Program-made: the position numbers and the translations under genes | In this document: piece by piece, positions 11,203-24,109 of the stretch | How positions within the stretch are numbered: the first letter of the stretch is position 1 | How the letters are laid out: each line of letters begins with the position of its first letter | From: Dillenia suffruticosa | Taxonomy: Eukaryota; Streptophyta; Magnoliopsida; Dilleniales; Dilleniaceae | DNA: 64,000 nt | Direction of reading: 5' to 3' | NCBI GenBank assembly: GCA_033439265.1 | Contig: JAVTVX010000012.1 | Coordinates: 16,998,501-17,062,500, forward strand | The notes under the pieces: generated by a model | What the model saw: the letters and a program-made list of their open reading frames with translations, nothing else | Database searches by the model: none | Told to the model about the DNA's origin: nothing

Positions 11203-14200
11203 TCAATCACTGGAGTCCAAGCTTCCACTATGCGAGCTACTGGTGTTTCGACTGTGTAAAGAAAGGCCCCTCATGTGGCCAGCCACAGCAGTACCATCCA
11301 GCCGCTTTTCCTGAAAAAACTTTTCCCTCTCAACATGTTTTGCAGGGGGAGGTGGAATTGAAACCACTGGAGAGAGAGCACTGGGTTCCCGTGATGGCTC
11401 TAAAGCTAATGGCCGTATTAGGGGACGATTCATTATTTCCCCAGGAATGGGAGATCCAAGCAATCTGAGAGGTCGCTCTCCCAAATGCCCTTCGTCTTCA
11501 GGCCTTGCACAAGCTTTCCCCTTTCGCATCCTGTCAAGTTTCAGAGCATTCATGATAAAATACCATCACATGATCAAAAAGAACAATATCAATGGGACAT
11601 AATTCCTCACATCACAATCCACAAAACTTCTAGACAATCATTGTCCAAAACTGAACAGGAAGTAAGTGTCACTAGATGTTGGGCATGTGATAAATCAGCA
11701 TACCTGTGGAAGAGTTGCTCGGCCTCCTCCTCTTCCAATTCTTCATGTTCACTATGATTTGCGATTAAGGTAGGTCTATTGCCTGAGAGAAGTGCATCAT
11801 GTCTTTCCAGTACTGCCTGTAGCTTTTCATTCAACTCAATTGCCTGAGAGACAACCTCCTCATCTCTGGAAAAATTGAGACGAGCTTCTTTAATATTGAG
11901 ACAGTCAAATTGTTGCAAAACACATACATCCGCAGAAAAGTGCAACGTAGTCGGAGACTACCATGATTTTCAAAAAATAATAATAAAAAGGCAACTTGCT
12001 CAAAATGAACGTCCAAGAGAAAGCTGTTGGATAAGCAAAATACTATACATCATTGGCATTTTTGAGTTGAGTGATTTTGATCTATATGATAAAGCACGGT
12101 CATTGATTGAAAAACACCGATTCTTGAACAAGGAGAAGAAACCACCAAATAAGCATTACTGGCATTAATCATATCCAGATCCCCACCATGTCTTCTCGTA
12201 GTACAGTATATTCTTCCAGCATCGCTTGATATCATGTGCTACACACACATGAAGACATGATAATATTGAAACTGACATGACAAAGAAACATGAGGGGCCA
12301 GATATATTACACCTTTATCGAAGCTTCCACTACTATTACATCTTTACCGAACCCCAACCTTGTTACAACATTAATTCGATAAAGAAACAACACCAGATAA
12401 GAAAGAAATTACAGACCTGGCTTCAATTATTATTTATTAATTTATTTATTTTTTGGCATTAAGATATATTAGATTTATTGTATGCATGGGAGAGAGAAAT
12501 GTATTTTCAGTCACAGGTTCCCGAAACCAACCTTCCTGCTCATAGATTGCACACACACCCTGTAAGCACCATTGCTCCTTTTTTTTCCCCTTTTCATTTT
12601 TTTTATGTGTAATTATTTTGTTAACTCAAAAAAAAAAAAAAAGATTACAATTTAAAAATTAAAAAAAAATTAAAATTAAAAGAGATAGAATTTTATCCCA
12701 AAAATCATAGAGAAAGAGAGTTGAATTTAAGAGATAAATTGGATTTGAGTTAAAGAGATAAATTTAAAACTCTTTCAAATCCTTCTAATCTCTAAAATTT
12801 CTCTTAGATTTGAGTTAAAAAGAGTTGTTGAATTTTTTTTTTTCATGTTCCAATTGGAGTTAAATTGAGGGAGGAGAGAGAGAGAGAAAAGAGAAGATAG
12901 AGATTGAGAGTCTAGAGCAAGAAATTTAAAAAATTGGGAGCAATTCTTGAAGGATTCTTGTTCCTAAAATTGTTTTAGAAAGATTTAAAAATTCAACCTC
13001 TCATTGTTTTGGACAATTTCAAAATAAGATTTTTGGGTTTCGATTTCTCTCTCTATAGTGAATATTTTCTTTTGAAATTTTTGAACCATTGTAAAGTTGA
13101 TACTTAGTAGATTAATTGACCTTTGGAAAACTAGACCTGAAACTCTCAAAATCATGGAGAAAAATACGCTCGAAAACCCCAATCGCACACCGGAATAATC
13201 CAGATTTTTAATTCTGCTTTGAGTAACCAACTTTAACAGCTCATAACTTTCTCGTCTGAACTTCTTTTCCTGTGATTACCATTTTAACAATTATACTTCA
13301 TAGAATAATTCATCTTTAGAAAACAAACTTAGAATCCAATCAAATCTAGGTCAAAAATCTTATCAAATACCCCATGTTAGCCATATGAAAACTAGAAAAT
13401 AGACTTAGAGCACACCTTCAACTTGATTTTCTGATGACCTGGAGTTGCCATCGGAGACTCTAATCGACCCAAAGATAATGCCCACATTTCCTACTTTTAA
13501 CCCCAGGTGTGGTCACGTCTTTCCGGCATTGGACCACCATGAAAAACGATGGTCAAACTAACTAAAAAAACTATTTTGAAAATCTTAAATCTCACATTAG
13601 ATAAGAGTTTCCATTAGAACCTGTATATATACCAGCTTCTCTAACTCCATGTCATAGCCTTGGTTACACGTGGACCAGTTGACTTTTTGACTTGAACCCA
13701 AGACCAATGCCATTTGTAATCCACATGGTAGAGACCGATCAACCACAGAGGGACATGTGGTGATAGTTGACCACGTGGGTGGTAACTCCACCCAAACCAA
13801 CCATTTAGAAGGTGCCACGTAGCAGAGTATGCCATGTGACACTATATTGAACAGCTGTGTAGTACATGTGACTGAAACTACACACTTGGACCAATCAGAT
13901 GTTGACACATGGCATAAGCAGCCATGTGGCAAGATATGCTTCTTTATAGAAAAACCTTATTTTTTTGTGTTGTTTTCTATCTTTTTGTTAAGGGTTTTTG
14001 AGCCTGATCGTGTAGAGGACCAGGCAAGGCCGAGCCACACACAAACGTTTTCAATCAACCATGAGTTTTATCTTGATCACAGCTTTTATAAATTATTTTT
14101 ATGAAAATGTTTTCAAAACCTGAAATGCTTGAAAATGATTGATTAAAATTGCTGTTTTATTTACTGTTCATACTTTAACGAGATTTGATTCATAATTTAT

Positions 14201-17200
14201 TTATTTATACACATGTTTTAAAAAATATAATAATAATTGTCAATTGTCAACGGGATAGTACCTTATCTTTTTATGATGTGTGGAATCTTGAAATCGCTCG
14301 TGGGTGACATTACATATGCTCTAATCTTGTTTGGGAGTCTTGTATCGTCTAGGAGTATAAGTTAAGAATCTTTTGATTGTACAAATGGTTTTATGGTTTA
14401 GGTTTGGATATTGGAAGAGCTGAATGCAGGTCCACCTATGTGTTTCCCGATGGACCGTGCATTTTGTCTCATGTTATTTTCTTGCATTTCCCGATGAGTA
14501 TTAGTTCACAGTTTACACTCTTTTTTTATCGTTTATCCGGTCAACGTTGAGTTCAAGTGGGATAGAGTTTAGATCTCCATGGAGTCTAAGACCAATTTAT
14601 TCAATTCAACATTTTGCTTTATTACTTTAGTTATATTGAATTGGAATTTGAGAAAACTCGACTTGGTCTATTCATTTAATTTGGTTAAGCTTTTGTTTAT
14701 AAAGTATTCTTTTTTTCTACTATTTGTTACATTATTTGTTTATATTCTAAAGTGTCTAATTAGGCTAGTGAGGGTGTTGGCCGGTTCAGTAGCCCATCGA
14801 TGCCTTCAAGCCAATAGCAGCTTGGGATTTAAGAAAACTTGACTTAATCTATTCATTTAATTCGGTCAAACTTTTGTTTTATGAAGTATTTTTTCTGCTA
14901 TTTGTTATGTTATTTGTTTATATTCTAAGGTGTCTAATTAGGCTAGTGATGGTATTGGTCGATTCAATAACCCGCCAATGCCTTCACACCAGTAACACCC
15001 TTGGGTAGGTGTTACACACCCCCCAACCAAAAAAAATAATCCAAAGGGAAAAATTGGAGTTAGCACCATCCAGTCAAACACATTGTGTATGAAACCAACC
15101 AAACAAAAGGGAAATGGGGAAACGGAGCCCTCAGAAAGATAAGACTGCAGCAATGACTAAAAAACATCAGAAGGCATTTAAATAAGAAATTATCAAACTA
15201 TAGCACGAATAAAGTCTAATGAGTCATACCGTGAAGTCATCACCAGATGCATCACTCGCTGCTTCTGGAAGGAACATTGTTCCACTAGATCGAGCGTAAA
15301 CTCATCCTTTGCAGCCTAAGAAAAAAAAAATATGAAAGAAAAAGAATGGCACTAATTTGACTACTACATATCATGAACAAATCCAGACAATAATCAATAA
15401 ACAAATCAGGCCTAACTGAATTACAATAACATTCTATGCAAACAATACAGAGTGAACCATGAAATTCAAGAAAGGGGACGACACAGTTAATTTAGACCCA
15501 GGTTACAAGGGCCTGGGGGGACAAGGTTGAAACATTGATTAACACTAGCAAATACAAAACAAGACATGATCCATCACCGGACCATGATGCAGGATACTGA
15601 GTATAGGGCTACCTACAACTAGTCACATTGTGAGAAAGTATTGTGAACAAGGCCATAGAATTGGTTTTAGAGAAAGTGATGAAAACAAAGACTTGAGGCA
15701 CTTGTGGTTAAAAGGCGATTGTAGACGCTTAGATTCAAAGAATATCATTTAGAGTGAAAATTTTATAATGAGATTGTAGGTACTTTCGGACAGCAAGTCT
15801 GCAATTAATTAGATGATTATAAAAATATCCTTCAACACAATCAACCAAATGATAAATTTTTAATTATCAATCAATGACGCATAACTGATAGAATAACCTA
15901 GAAACAATCTAAAATTTCTAAAATGTGCCCGATCATATAATAAGACATGCCACAAAAATAAAACATTTCGAGAGTTTTATAGCAAAAGAAAAGCACATAC
16001 AGACACATTATATTTGACTCTAACAAAGATCTAGGTTAAATACGAACCACAAGATAGAGATTGAAACCCTTGCAAAGTTTATTTCCAGTGAAACCCTAAC
16101 AAGTTTGAAAATTATGAAAACACAAATTATCATTTCTAATCTTAAACATGCACTCGTATGCTAAAAGTTAGGACATGCAGAATGTCGATCACATCACCAA
16201 AAGCAACATATAGTTTCACATAAAAAAGACAGCATGTGAAATCTAGGTACCTCAGAATTTTGAATATTGACAGCATCAAGGACTTCTTTTAGCACATCCA
16301 GCGCAGCCGTAGCCTTCTGTATAATACTGCACCACAAAGGTAGACCTGAGAAAAGGTTTTGCATCACAGGAAAAAGGACATTTTTCATACGAGACACTTC
16401 TAAATACTGTGTACCATACAGAAGGCATAATTGCAGACCATTCCATGTTTTTAGATTCATTCTTTGGGGGTTTTCAGGCAAGGAATACCTACAGAAAATA
16501 GGTTGCTGCCAAAATTTTATCATCATACGCATGCCTTTTGGCAACAGCTCGCTAGTACTTTTTTGTTAATCAACAAATAAGCAAAAAACTAAGCATCCAA
16601 ATCAAACAATGATACAAAACATCAACACCAGCTTAAATATGAGCCAAGAATGAATTTTAAATAGAATTCCACAAGGCCAATATGAACAACATTCGACTCA
16701 TTGCTGGCACATAATTTGGTCTGGGGATATTGATATAATATCAGCAACTATACCTGGACTCTGCAACATGGTGATCCACCTGCTGCAAAGCTCCATCATG
16801 TTGGGAAGTTGGAACTTCATGATGACGTGAATCATTTTTGTTTGCTTTTGATGGAGGATTGTTTGAGGGCATTGAATGAGTCCTTTGAGGGAACTGCACA
16901 CCTGCACTCTGAGAAAGTCCAAGCCACATCAGGAAACATGTTAGCTGAAGCTTGAAACAAACCAACAATTTAAAGTCAATACTTCCATAGGAACACTCTT
17001 CACAAAATGAAGCACCATTTAGAATAGATTGCTTGAAGTTACTTTAGAAGAGTTAAAGTCACAAACAATGTACCAAACAAGCTGAGAAAGAGATCCTTCT
17101 TTAGAATAGATTTCTTGTTAAAGGTAAAATGATTCAAAGAACAATGTTATAGAGTCAGTAGCACGTCTGCAACAAGATAGAATAGAATCAAGCATTATGA

Positions 17201-20200
17201 GATGAGTCAAACCTACAGAGATGATCTCACAATTCTTGACTAACACATAAGAAAGAACGAAATAGGATACAAAAGGAATATTCATATATTCATTTTCATG
17301 ATTCATTTCCATGTATCCCCCCCAGCCCCCCCGGGGATTTCCATGAAGAACTAATTATGACCAATCAGCAATGCCTTGACTTTCTACATCTCTAAACTAT
17401 TCCAACATAGCTCCTTCTCTTCAATCAAATTCATCTTATTACGTTGAAGCTAGCTGTTACCAAATACATTTGGTTTAATTGTGCTCTAGCTACACCCAGC
17501 AACCTCTAGGGCTTTTTGGCACATCCATGGCAACACCATATTTTTCAGGGTTGAGAAGTAAATGTGGAGGCATAGAACTCAATCTGATGTTAGGCCACTC
17601 ATAGCAGGCTTGCCGAAAAACTCTGGATTGTAGTGACAACAGCATCTTAAAAATCAGCTGTGTGAGCATTCTGTGACTATCTATTTGTAACATTTTGTAT
17701 ACAAAACTCAGGCACGCAATCAATGGACAAACCACATTCAAACAACAAAATAGAACAAAAGATTGCCACTTCTGCCGTGTGTACCAACCACCAGATCATA
17801 ATAAGCAGAGTAATATTCTGGAAACCTTCCAGAAGCACCTCCAAGAGATGTCTGTGTAGCATCAAGAAGAAGAAATATCTTCTCCCTTACCGGTAGATCT
17901 GACTGCAAGGCAAAACAAAAAAAAAATCAGATATAAGAAACATGAATCAACAGCCAGTCTGCACATAGAAACAACTGAAATCTAATACCTTCTTCTTTAC
18001 CATCTTTACAAGTATAGGAATAGTCCCTGTATCAATCACCTGCCTATGTATACTCTCCCCAATGTTATTCATCAGCATCTCCAATAACTGCCATATGAAT
18101 CAATAGTGGAAAGAGAAGACAGCAGAACAGCATCAGCATTCCCAATAAACAAGCCAAATCCAAAATGTGTCCTACACATCTCAATGTATCACTCACCATA
18201 ACGGCAAACAGCTGAGTGTTAGGATTTTTACTCCCCAAGCGCTTTTTTATAGCTTTAATGACATCTCTTGCCTGCCTGCAACTCAGTAAACAAAGACCAT
18301 TGTACAAATCTGAGGAAGGAATTAAAAAAAAGGGAAAAATCTAAAGCTAGCTTATGTAGAGAAATGCAAAACAATATGATCAATATTTCAAGAGCAAGAC
18401 TCAGCACAACGAAGCTACAAGTTGTATCAACCATTTCTACCGGGAATTTACAAATACCAAATTTCAGCATAGAATTGAAGGATTACACAGGCTTGAGACT
18501 ATGCTCAACTAGCATTTCAGAATTAAGCCTGAGAAAGCAAATTGAATTTCCATCAAATAACCTAACTAACAATTCAAAATAGAATACTTCACCTAAAACA
18601 CTTGGCATAACAAAGGATATCATAACAGCACATCATCATATAAATTTAGAACTATAACTCAAGTAATTAGTGAATCAGCCCTAAGGATTCTTGCTTTGTT
18701 CTGCTGCTCATTTGTGCTTTCTCCAAGTTCCTTTCCATTTCTTCGTTCTCTTTTCTTTCTCTTTCCTTACATTTTCCCATTAATAATCCCATGATCATAT
18801 GCATGTCAACAATTCACAAGGTACAAAAAGAGATACCACTTAGGAGCTACGCGTCCATCAGCTTACTGCATCCAGTGCATTATCATGAGGCACAAACCAC
18901 ACGGATAACAATATAGATGGACGAGACAGTAATAGTGAGGGAAACTAAGAGTAATTCAGTTCAGTCTACACAATAATATTCCTTGTATTGTCACCAATTA
19001 GTTTATTTGAGTCCGAAGCAGTCAAAAGTTCATAAAGGGTTTCATTATCTACTAAGCATAGACATGCCATAAAACACCACAAATTACGGATCGAATTGTA
19101 GGACAAACTTCAATGATTGTTGGCTGAATAGTTCATCAAAAGAAAACGTGCTAGTGTGAGCGCACACAAAAAAGAGAGAGAGTGTGAACCTTCTACAACT
19201 GAAGGCTCTTAAAGATTATATAGCCTAGAGGACAAAAACCACCCTCCTTTAATGTAAATGCAATTTTCGCATAATCATTTTTTTTCTTCGGAAGCCTACT
19301 GTACCTCCTTGTATCCCTTCATTCTGCATAGTATCTTACTTTTCTGTCATTTATAGAGTCAAGAGCATAAGATGTGAAACAGTTACCTGGATCATGTACA
19401 CTATGGAATGTGAGACAGGTGGCATGCTCATTTCTACAATATGGGGTAAAATCCCCCGGGGAGGTCTTTGGATCGCTATTTTCAGGTGGTGGTATGATTA
19501 GAAGTTATAGTATGGGTCATTCATAAATGCCTAAAAGAGAGTCCTTTTCAAACTCAATAGGAATGCCTTATTTCTCACTGCTAATTAATACTAGAAAAAT
19601 CAAGCTATTAATGTTGTGTGACATTCTATGACATGTACCATAACTCTTAGTGATTTATACTAATTAATAAAGTCAAAGAACTGAAAATAGAAATTCAAAT
19701 TTCTAGGCATCGGTAACAACAATTTGGGTCGAGAACACCCTGGATTGGGTCGCATAACCCAGATCGCCATTCCAAGGTGGTGGCTGACCCAAATCGCAAC
19801 GTGAATTGGGTTGCATGACTCAGATTGCAATTCATCTACAGCAGCATAGTGTGGTTAAATCTCGGCATACCTCTCTCATTATCATGCTTCTTTTTTCATC
19901 AAACAGAGCCCCCCAAACCAGACCCCACCCCTCTCTATAAATAGCCCATGACAATCTCATCACCACGACCGCCACCACCAATGGCTAACCACCTCTGTCA
20001 ATGCACCTGGGTGGATCTTGATTTAATATTTTAATTATTTAAATAATACTTAATCTTTTATAGATATTACATTCAATAATTTTCTAAGGAATTTTATTTT
20101 TATTTTCAATAATGTGGAAATTCCATGTCAACATTTTTAATAAGGTGGAAATGTCACATCGGCACTTAATGGCCACAAGGGCTTGATGGATGGTCAGCCT

Positions 20201-21750
20201 AATGTTGGTACCAAAAATGACAACCTTTTGATAAGATAGTACCTTAAGAACCATTTTGAAAGGTAAGGCATCAGAGGTGGTTTTGGACCATACTGAACGT
20301 GCCAAAAGAGCACTTTGCCAAAATATAAATAAATGAGTAAATAACAGTAGACGCATAATATTGTGCATAAACTTCCATGAAATCATGTTCATTACTTGTT
20401 AATGTTACCATGCCATTGTCACTCATTTGCACTCTAAGCTAAATTAAATGCTTTGCATAGGTCACCCTAATGCTTTCCCCTACTAAATGTCCCCTAACTG
20501 GGTGCCATTAACACCATTTGGAAACCACAGCCTCCAGAGGTTGAAGTTACTAATAGCACAATCTCAAACTAAGCTTGATGATTCATCAGTTCTAATACCA
20601 TGGGTTCCCTACTATTTTATATTATCCACTGATACTAAATTAATCAAATCAAATTAAATTTGACAGCACAAGAAATTGGCCATATTTAATTCAGCCCAAT
20701 TTCATTGTATTCATGTAAAAATGTAACAAGAAGCAACCTTTTGACCCTTTTCAAAGGAAAAATAGTAAATAATATTGAAATAGGCAAGAAAAATAATAAA
20801 CTACTTTACCGTCAAAATATTTGATTTTCTAATATAGTGACTCAACAGTTGTAGACATGTCATTTCTGTCTGGAATAACATCCTCCATCAGCTGAAAGTA
20901 CAAGTCAAACTGAAGATTTGGTGCCAAGGGAAATCACATAGAAATATACAGACTTCTTGGTAAAATTGTGGAGGGAGGAAATATACCAATGGCTATCATC
21001 ACCACTACTACAACAGTGACAACTTTTTCCTCTCACCGGCAAATGCTTAATGACTCTCCTTTTTTTTTTATCCTCTTCTTTATTGGTAATTGTTCAAAGC
21101 ATTTGTTTGACATTTCCAGTTTAGTAGGGGTGTAGAGCATATGCAAAAGATGCAACATAAATATTATGTGGCATGTACAAGCAGCATGGAAAACACTTAA
21201 TAACTAAATACCGTAAATAGGATAAACATCGAATCTAACAAAGCTAGGCACATGGGAATCATTAGCTGGGTACAAGAGACATTTCATTTTTGACACATAA
21301 CATGTAAGCACCGTGGCCCAATCTGCATAGCTAAAGTTAATACTTCCATATATTGCGTATATTGCTTTAAATAGGATAACACAAAAGGTTAAAATCCAAT
21401 CCATAAGAATTACACTAATTTATATATTTAATTACATTTCTTTCAAAGCGATCCTCTGTTTAAGAGCTTCATTGGTCTCCCTTTAGGACTCTCTGTTATA
21501 GTTCCATATATACTCTTTTCTATAGTGGAGAACATCAAAAACAAGAAATTGTTTTTTGTGGTCTGGTCATTGTTGGTACCAAAATCTACAATGTTTGTTA
21601 ACAGTATCGAACTGATCTTTATACAATATAGCAGGACAATGAGCTATACCTCTGATCACATGCAACTGACTCACAGATTTCGATGTTCTTCATCCAATCA
21701 GTTTCTGTCAGTTTCTCACTTGTTGCAGAAATAACAAGCTCCGCCGCCAT
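11203..21750 (-). CDS. TOL: TOM1-like (TOL) VHS-GAT protein, 399 aa, nine coding exons
   Basis: Coding exons, in transcript order: 21650-21750, 18197-18275, 17989-18087, 17789-17902, 16754-16908, 16251-16326, 15230-15315, 11704-11865, 11203-11530. They sum to 1200 nt, all junctions are GT-AG and the frame stays open. The protein starts [18 protein letters not shown] domain covers residues ~1-135 ([58 protein letters not shown]). A polar linker follows, then a GAT domain (~185-275; [44 protein letters not shown]), and an acidic, Pro/Ser-rich tail ending [11 protein letters not shown] proteins bind ubiquitinated plasma-membrane cargo and pass it to ESCRT for vacuolar sorting (family knowledge). 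The closest remembered relatives are Arabidopsis TOL5-type proteins (~450 aa); the exact paralogue is not settled. Introns 1 and 7 (~3.4 kb each) hold repeats. It appears intact. Confidence 0.93.
13430..14000. other. intron 7 segment with clustered CACRTG-type motifs
   Basis: Within TOL intron 7, about 13660-13940 holds roughly ten (C)ACGTG, ACATG or CATGTG motifs spaced tens of bases apart, including ACACGTGGACC, GACCACGTGGGT and GCCACGTAGC. This is unlike the flanking AT-rich intron and looks like an inserted repeat (an LTR or other transposon scrap) rather than intron sequence proper. No ends could be fixed. Confidence 0.35.
14641..15004. repeat. tandem duplication of ~180 bp in TOL intron 7
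   Basis: Two adjacent copies, about 14641-14820 and 14821-15004, align over their length. Shared blocks include TTGGTCTATTCATTTAAT-like starts, ATTTGTTTATATTCTAA, GTGTCTAATTAGGCTAGTGA and GATGCCTTCA/AATGCCTTCA ends. Divergence is perhaps 15%, so the duplication is not recent. Confidence 0.75.
19720..20000 (+). promoter_or_regulatory. promoter-like segment in TOL intron 1 (antisense)
   Basis: A strong TATA match, TCTATAAATAGCCC (19934-19947), lies on the plus strand, opposite to TOL, followed about 30 bp on by a CA-rich stretch and an ATGGCTAACC start context (19980). Just upstream (19740-19830) are short repeats of ATTGGGTYGCATRAC/CCCAGAT type. No long open frame follows. It may be an old transposon end or a captured promoter. 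Function is not supported. Confidence 0.3.
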
Positions 21751-21761
21751 TATTATACAGT

Positions 21762-23778
21762 TCTGAACTCAAGGAGCAAATTCATGAAGACAATAAGCAT
21801 GGACATTTTTAGTCAAAAGATAGAAGAAAGAAGTTAATAGTAGATTACTGTTCCAAAGTTTTAATGATACCCAGAATAAAAATATTCAATAACTACAGAT
21901 AAGCTTTAATAAATGATGCTGGAATGAAGACAACGAGCTAAAAAACTTACAAATCTTTTCTGGCAACTTAAGAGAGAATCTGATTTGAAAAACATAATGA
22001 CACTTTAAAGGAGAGTTAAAAGATATATATTTCATTCCTACAATGTGTGGGTCAGCACTCAGTGTGCCAAAACCGACCTCACTCATATGCCCGCTACCAA
22101 TTATGAGCATGGTTTTCAGTGAAGAGTATACGGACCATTTCTTTACAGATATTCATCATCCCATTTGCTAGCCTTTTTCCAATCTAAGAAATAAAAAGGG
22201 GGCTTATGGTTATTATCGAGCACAAAATTAATGGTGATAAATAAGGCACCTTCATGTTAAGCATGTCCTTCACAAGGTAGGTTAAACACACCTCAAATTG
22301 ATAAGTTCGGTTCAGCCTGCCAAATGATCATCTGACTGGTGTCCTGATCCTAACCTCAATGATAGGCCCAAGCTGGATGCATCTGGTGCTCAAGGCCAAG
22401 TAAAATCACTTAGCATCTCACCAGATCTACCCTGATGTGATAAGCAAGATCAGTTCCTAGGTAAGGCCTCCAATCCACTTGGCCGGGGCTTATGCGGGTA
22501 ACAGATCCAAGTAACTAACTGAAACGTGTCATCCCCATAATCCCTCATATGTAAAGGGCACAATGGCTTGCAACTCTATATGTGGAATGAGGCTGTAAAG
22601 GAAGGAAGTGATTCTTTATTTTGCAATGTTTGGGAGCAATTCACGGTTGGAGGAGAGAGGGGGTGGAAGGAAAAAGAAAGAAACAAAAATTAGGGGGGAA
22701 ATAGTGGACAAAGAGGAAGACAAGTTTCCTCTCCTCAGATATATATATGGGAAGTAGAGAAACTATTACTTCAACCAATTTGGAGGAAATTGAATATGGG
22801 ACAACAAGGGAAAACTTCCCCTCTGCTTCCTTATCTCTTTATTTCTTATCCTCCTTCCAAAAGGGGAAAACTATTTTCCCTGCTATCCCAGAAAGAGAAT
22901 TGGCCATCTTTAATGCTCATTTCTCTATTTCTAAATCTAACATATGCTCTGGAATGTTAGTGCTGGCAAAGCCAGTTTCGCCAATCCTCTCTCTTGTTTA
23001 GAATGCCCTAAGGGAAAAGCGCAGCAAGGACGTTAAATGGCACAACTCTTTCCCCAAGCATAAGAGAGCCCTTTTTTTTCATTTTTCTCTTTTATGTTCT
23101 AAGCACGTTGTAATCAGACATAATGAGCATTCATTAATCCTAATAAAACCCCTCAAAAGCAGGAACACATTTTCTGTCTTTGGTATGAGAACCACTGACT
23201 TCACCAGTGACACAGGTTCGCACTTTGGTTTCATCGGTAAAATTATAAGACACAAAGAAACAAAATATATAACTACCAACCCCTGCCAAAATAAGGATTT
23301 GTTCCTTAATTATCCATACAATCACTAAAAACAGTTGTATTTCATAGGAAAACAATGTTGGATCGCTTATCTGTCAATGGGGTTCTCAGAAAATACGTAT
23401 ATTTCATGCAAGTAGTTCACAATAAATTCAACAAAAATAATATAATCCTCCCATAAGAAATTAACTAAGCCCCTTGCCCAAATGCCAAAACCAAGCATTA
23501 TGACAGAAAGTTCCAGCAGTTTGAAGGTGCTTTGCAGGATTTAACTCCAGCATTGCCCATTAAGCCTACAAGTTTAGCTAACAAGCCTCCAAAAAACATG
23601 GATTCAGTATGCACAATTTCAATCAATTCAAACTCAAACTTGAGTTAGTGTATTAGTAACTGTCAACTTCAGCAAGAAGACTACAGATCTGAACTAAAAA
23701 CCACCAAATCAGAATCAATTAAACCATAAAGCAAGTAATGAACAATTGAAGTTCAAAACCAAGCAATCAACAATTACC
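21762..23778 (-). other. 5'-UTR intron of the TOL gene
   Basis: An acceptor (TTCAG before 21762, 11 bp upstream of the ATG at 21750) and a donor (ACAG|GTAATT at 23778/23777) support an intron of 21763-23777 between an upstream non-coding exon and the start-codon exon. The interval 22240-22560 is less AT-rich than its surroundings, but no gene or repeat family was recognised in it. Confidence 0.6.
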
Positions 23779-23819
<41 letters not shown>

Positions 23820-23975
23820 CAATTGCGAAGTGGATCCAATCCAATGATAGCAAAAGGAGATGATAAAACCCTCCGCTCAGAGATGGGAAAAAGAAGAAAA
23901 AGCCCAATGCTTCCGCATTTCGAGATCGAGAAGAGAGAGAGAGAGAAACAGAATACAAAAGGCAAAGAATCAAAC
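23778..23975 (-). other. TOL 5'-UTR exon (non-coding)
   Basis: Predicted from the donor at 23778 back to about 30 bp below the TATA box. It is rich in GA/CT repeats, including a pure dinucleotide run at 23782-23817, as is common in plant leader exons. No in-frame start precedes the intron in the TOL frame. Confidence 0.5.
23782..23817. repeat. (GA)n microsatellite in the TOL leader
   Basis: A pure GA run of about 18 units immediately upstream (transcript sense) of the 5'-UTR splice donor. Shorter GA runs occur at 23934-23946 and 24080-24102. Confidence 0.9.
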
Positions 23976-24005
23976 CCCCCAAAGTCTCTCTCTCTCTCGA
24001 TACTT

Positions 24006-24013
24006 TTTATATA
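24006..24013 (-). promoter_or_regulatory. TATA box of the TOL promoter
   Basis: The minus strand reads TTTTATATAAAAAG at 24003-24016. It lies about 30 bp upstream of a CT-rich region suited to transcription start. The promoter proper runs to about 24.4 kb. Confidence 0.5.
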
Positions 24014-24109
24014 AAAAAAAAGTTTGGTTGGATTGGGATGAAGACAGAGTGAGAGAGAAACCCCGATGAGTAGAGATTTTATAGAGAGAGAGAGAGAGAG
24101 AGGTGAGTG

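Noticed and set aside
23767-24069. Ser/Leu-rich and Arg/Glu-rich frames around the TOL leader
   Set aside because: Translations of GA/CT microsatellites in the 5' UTR.
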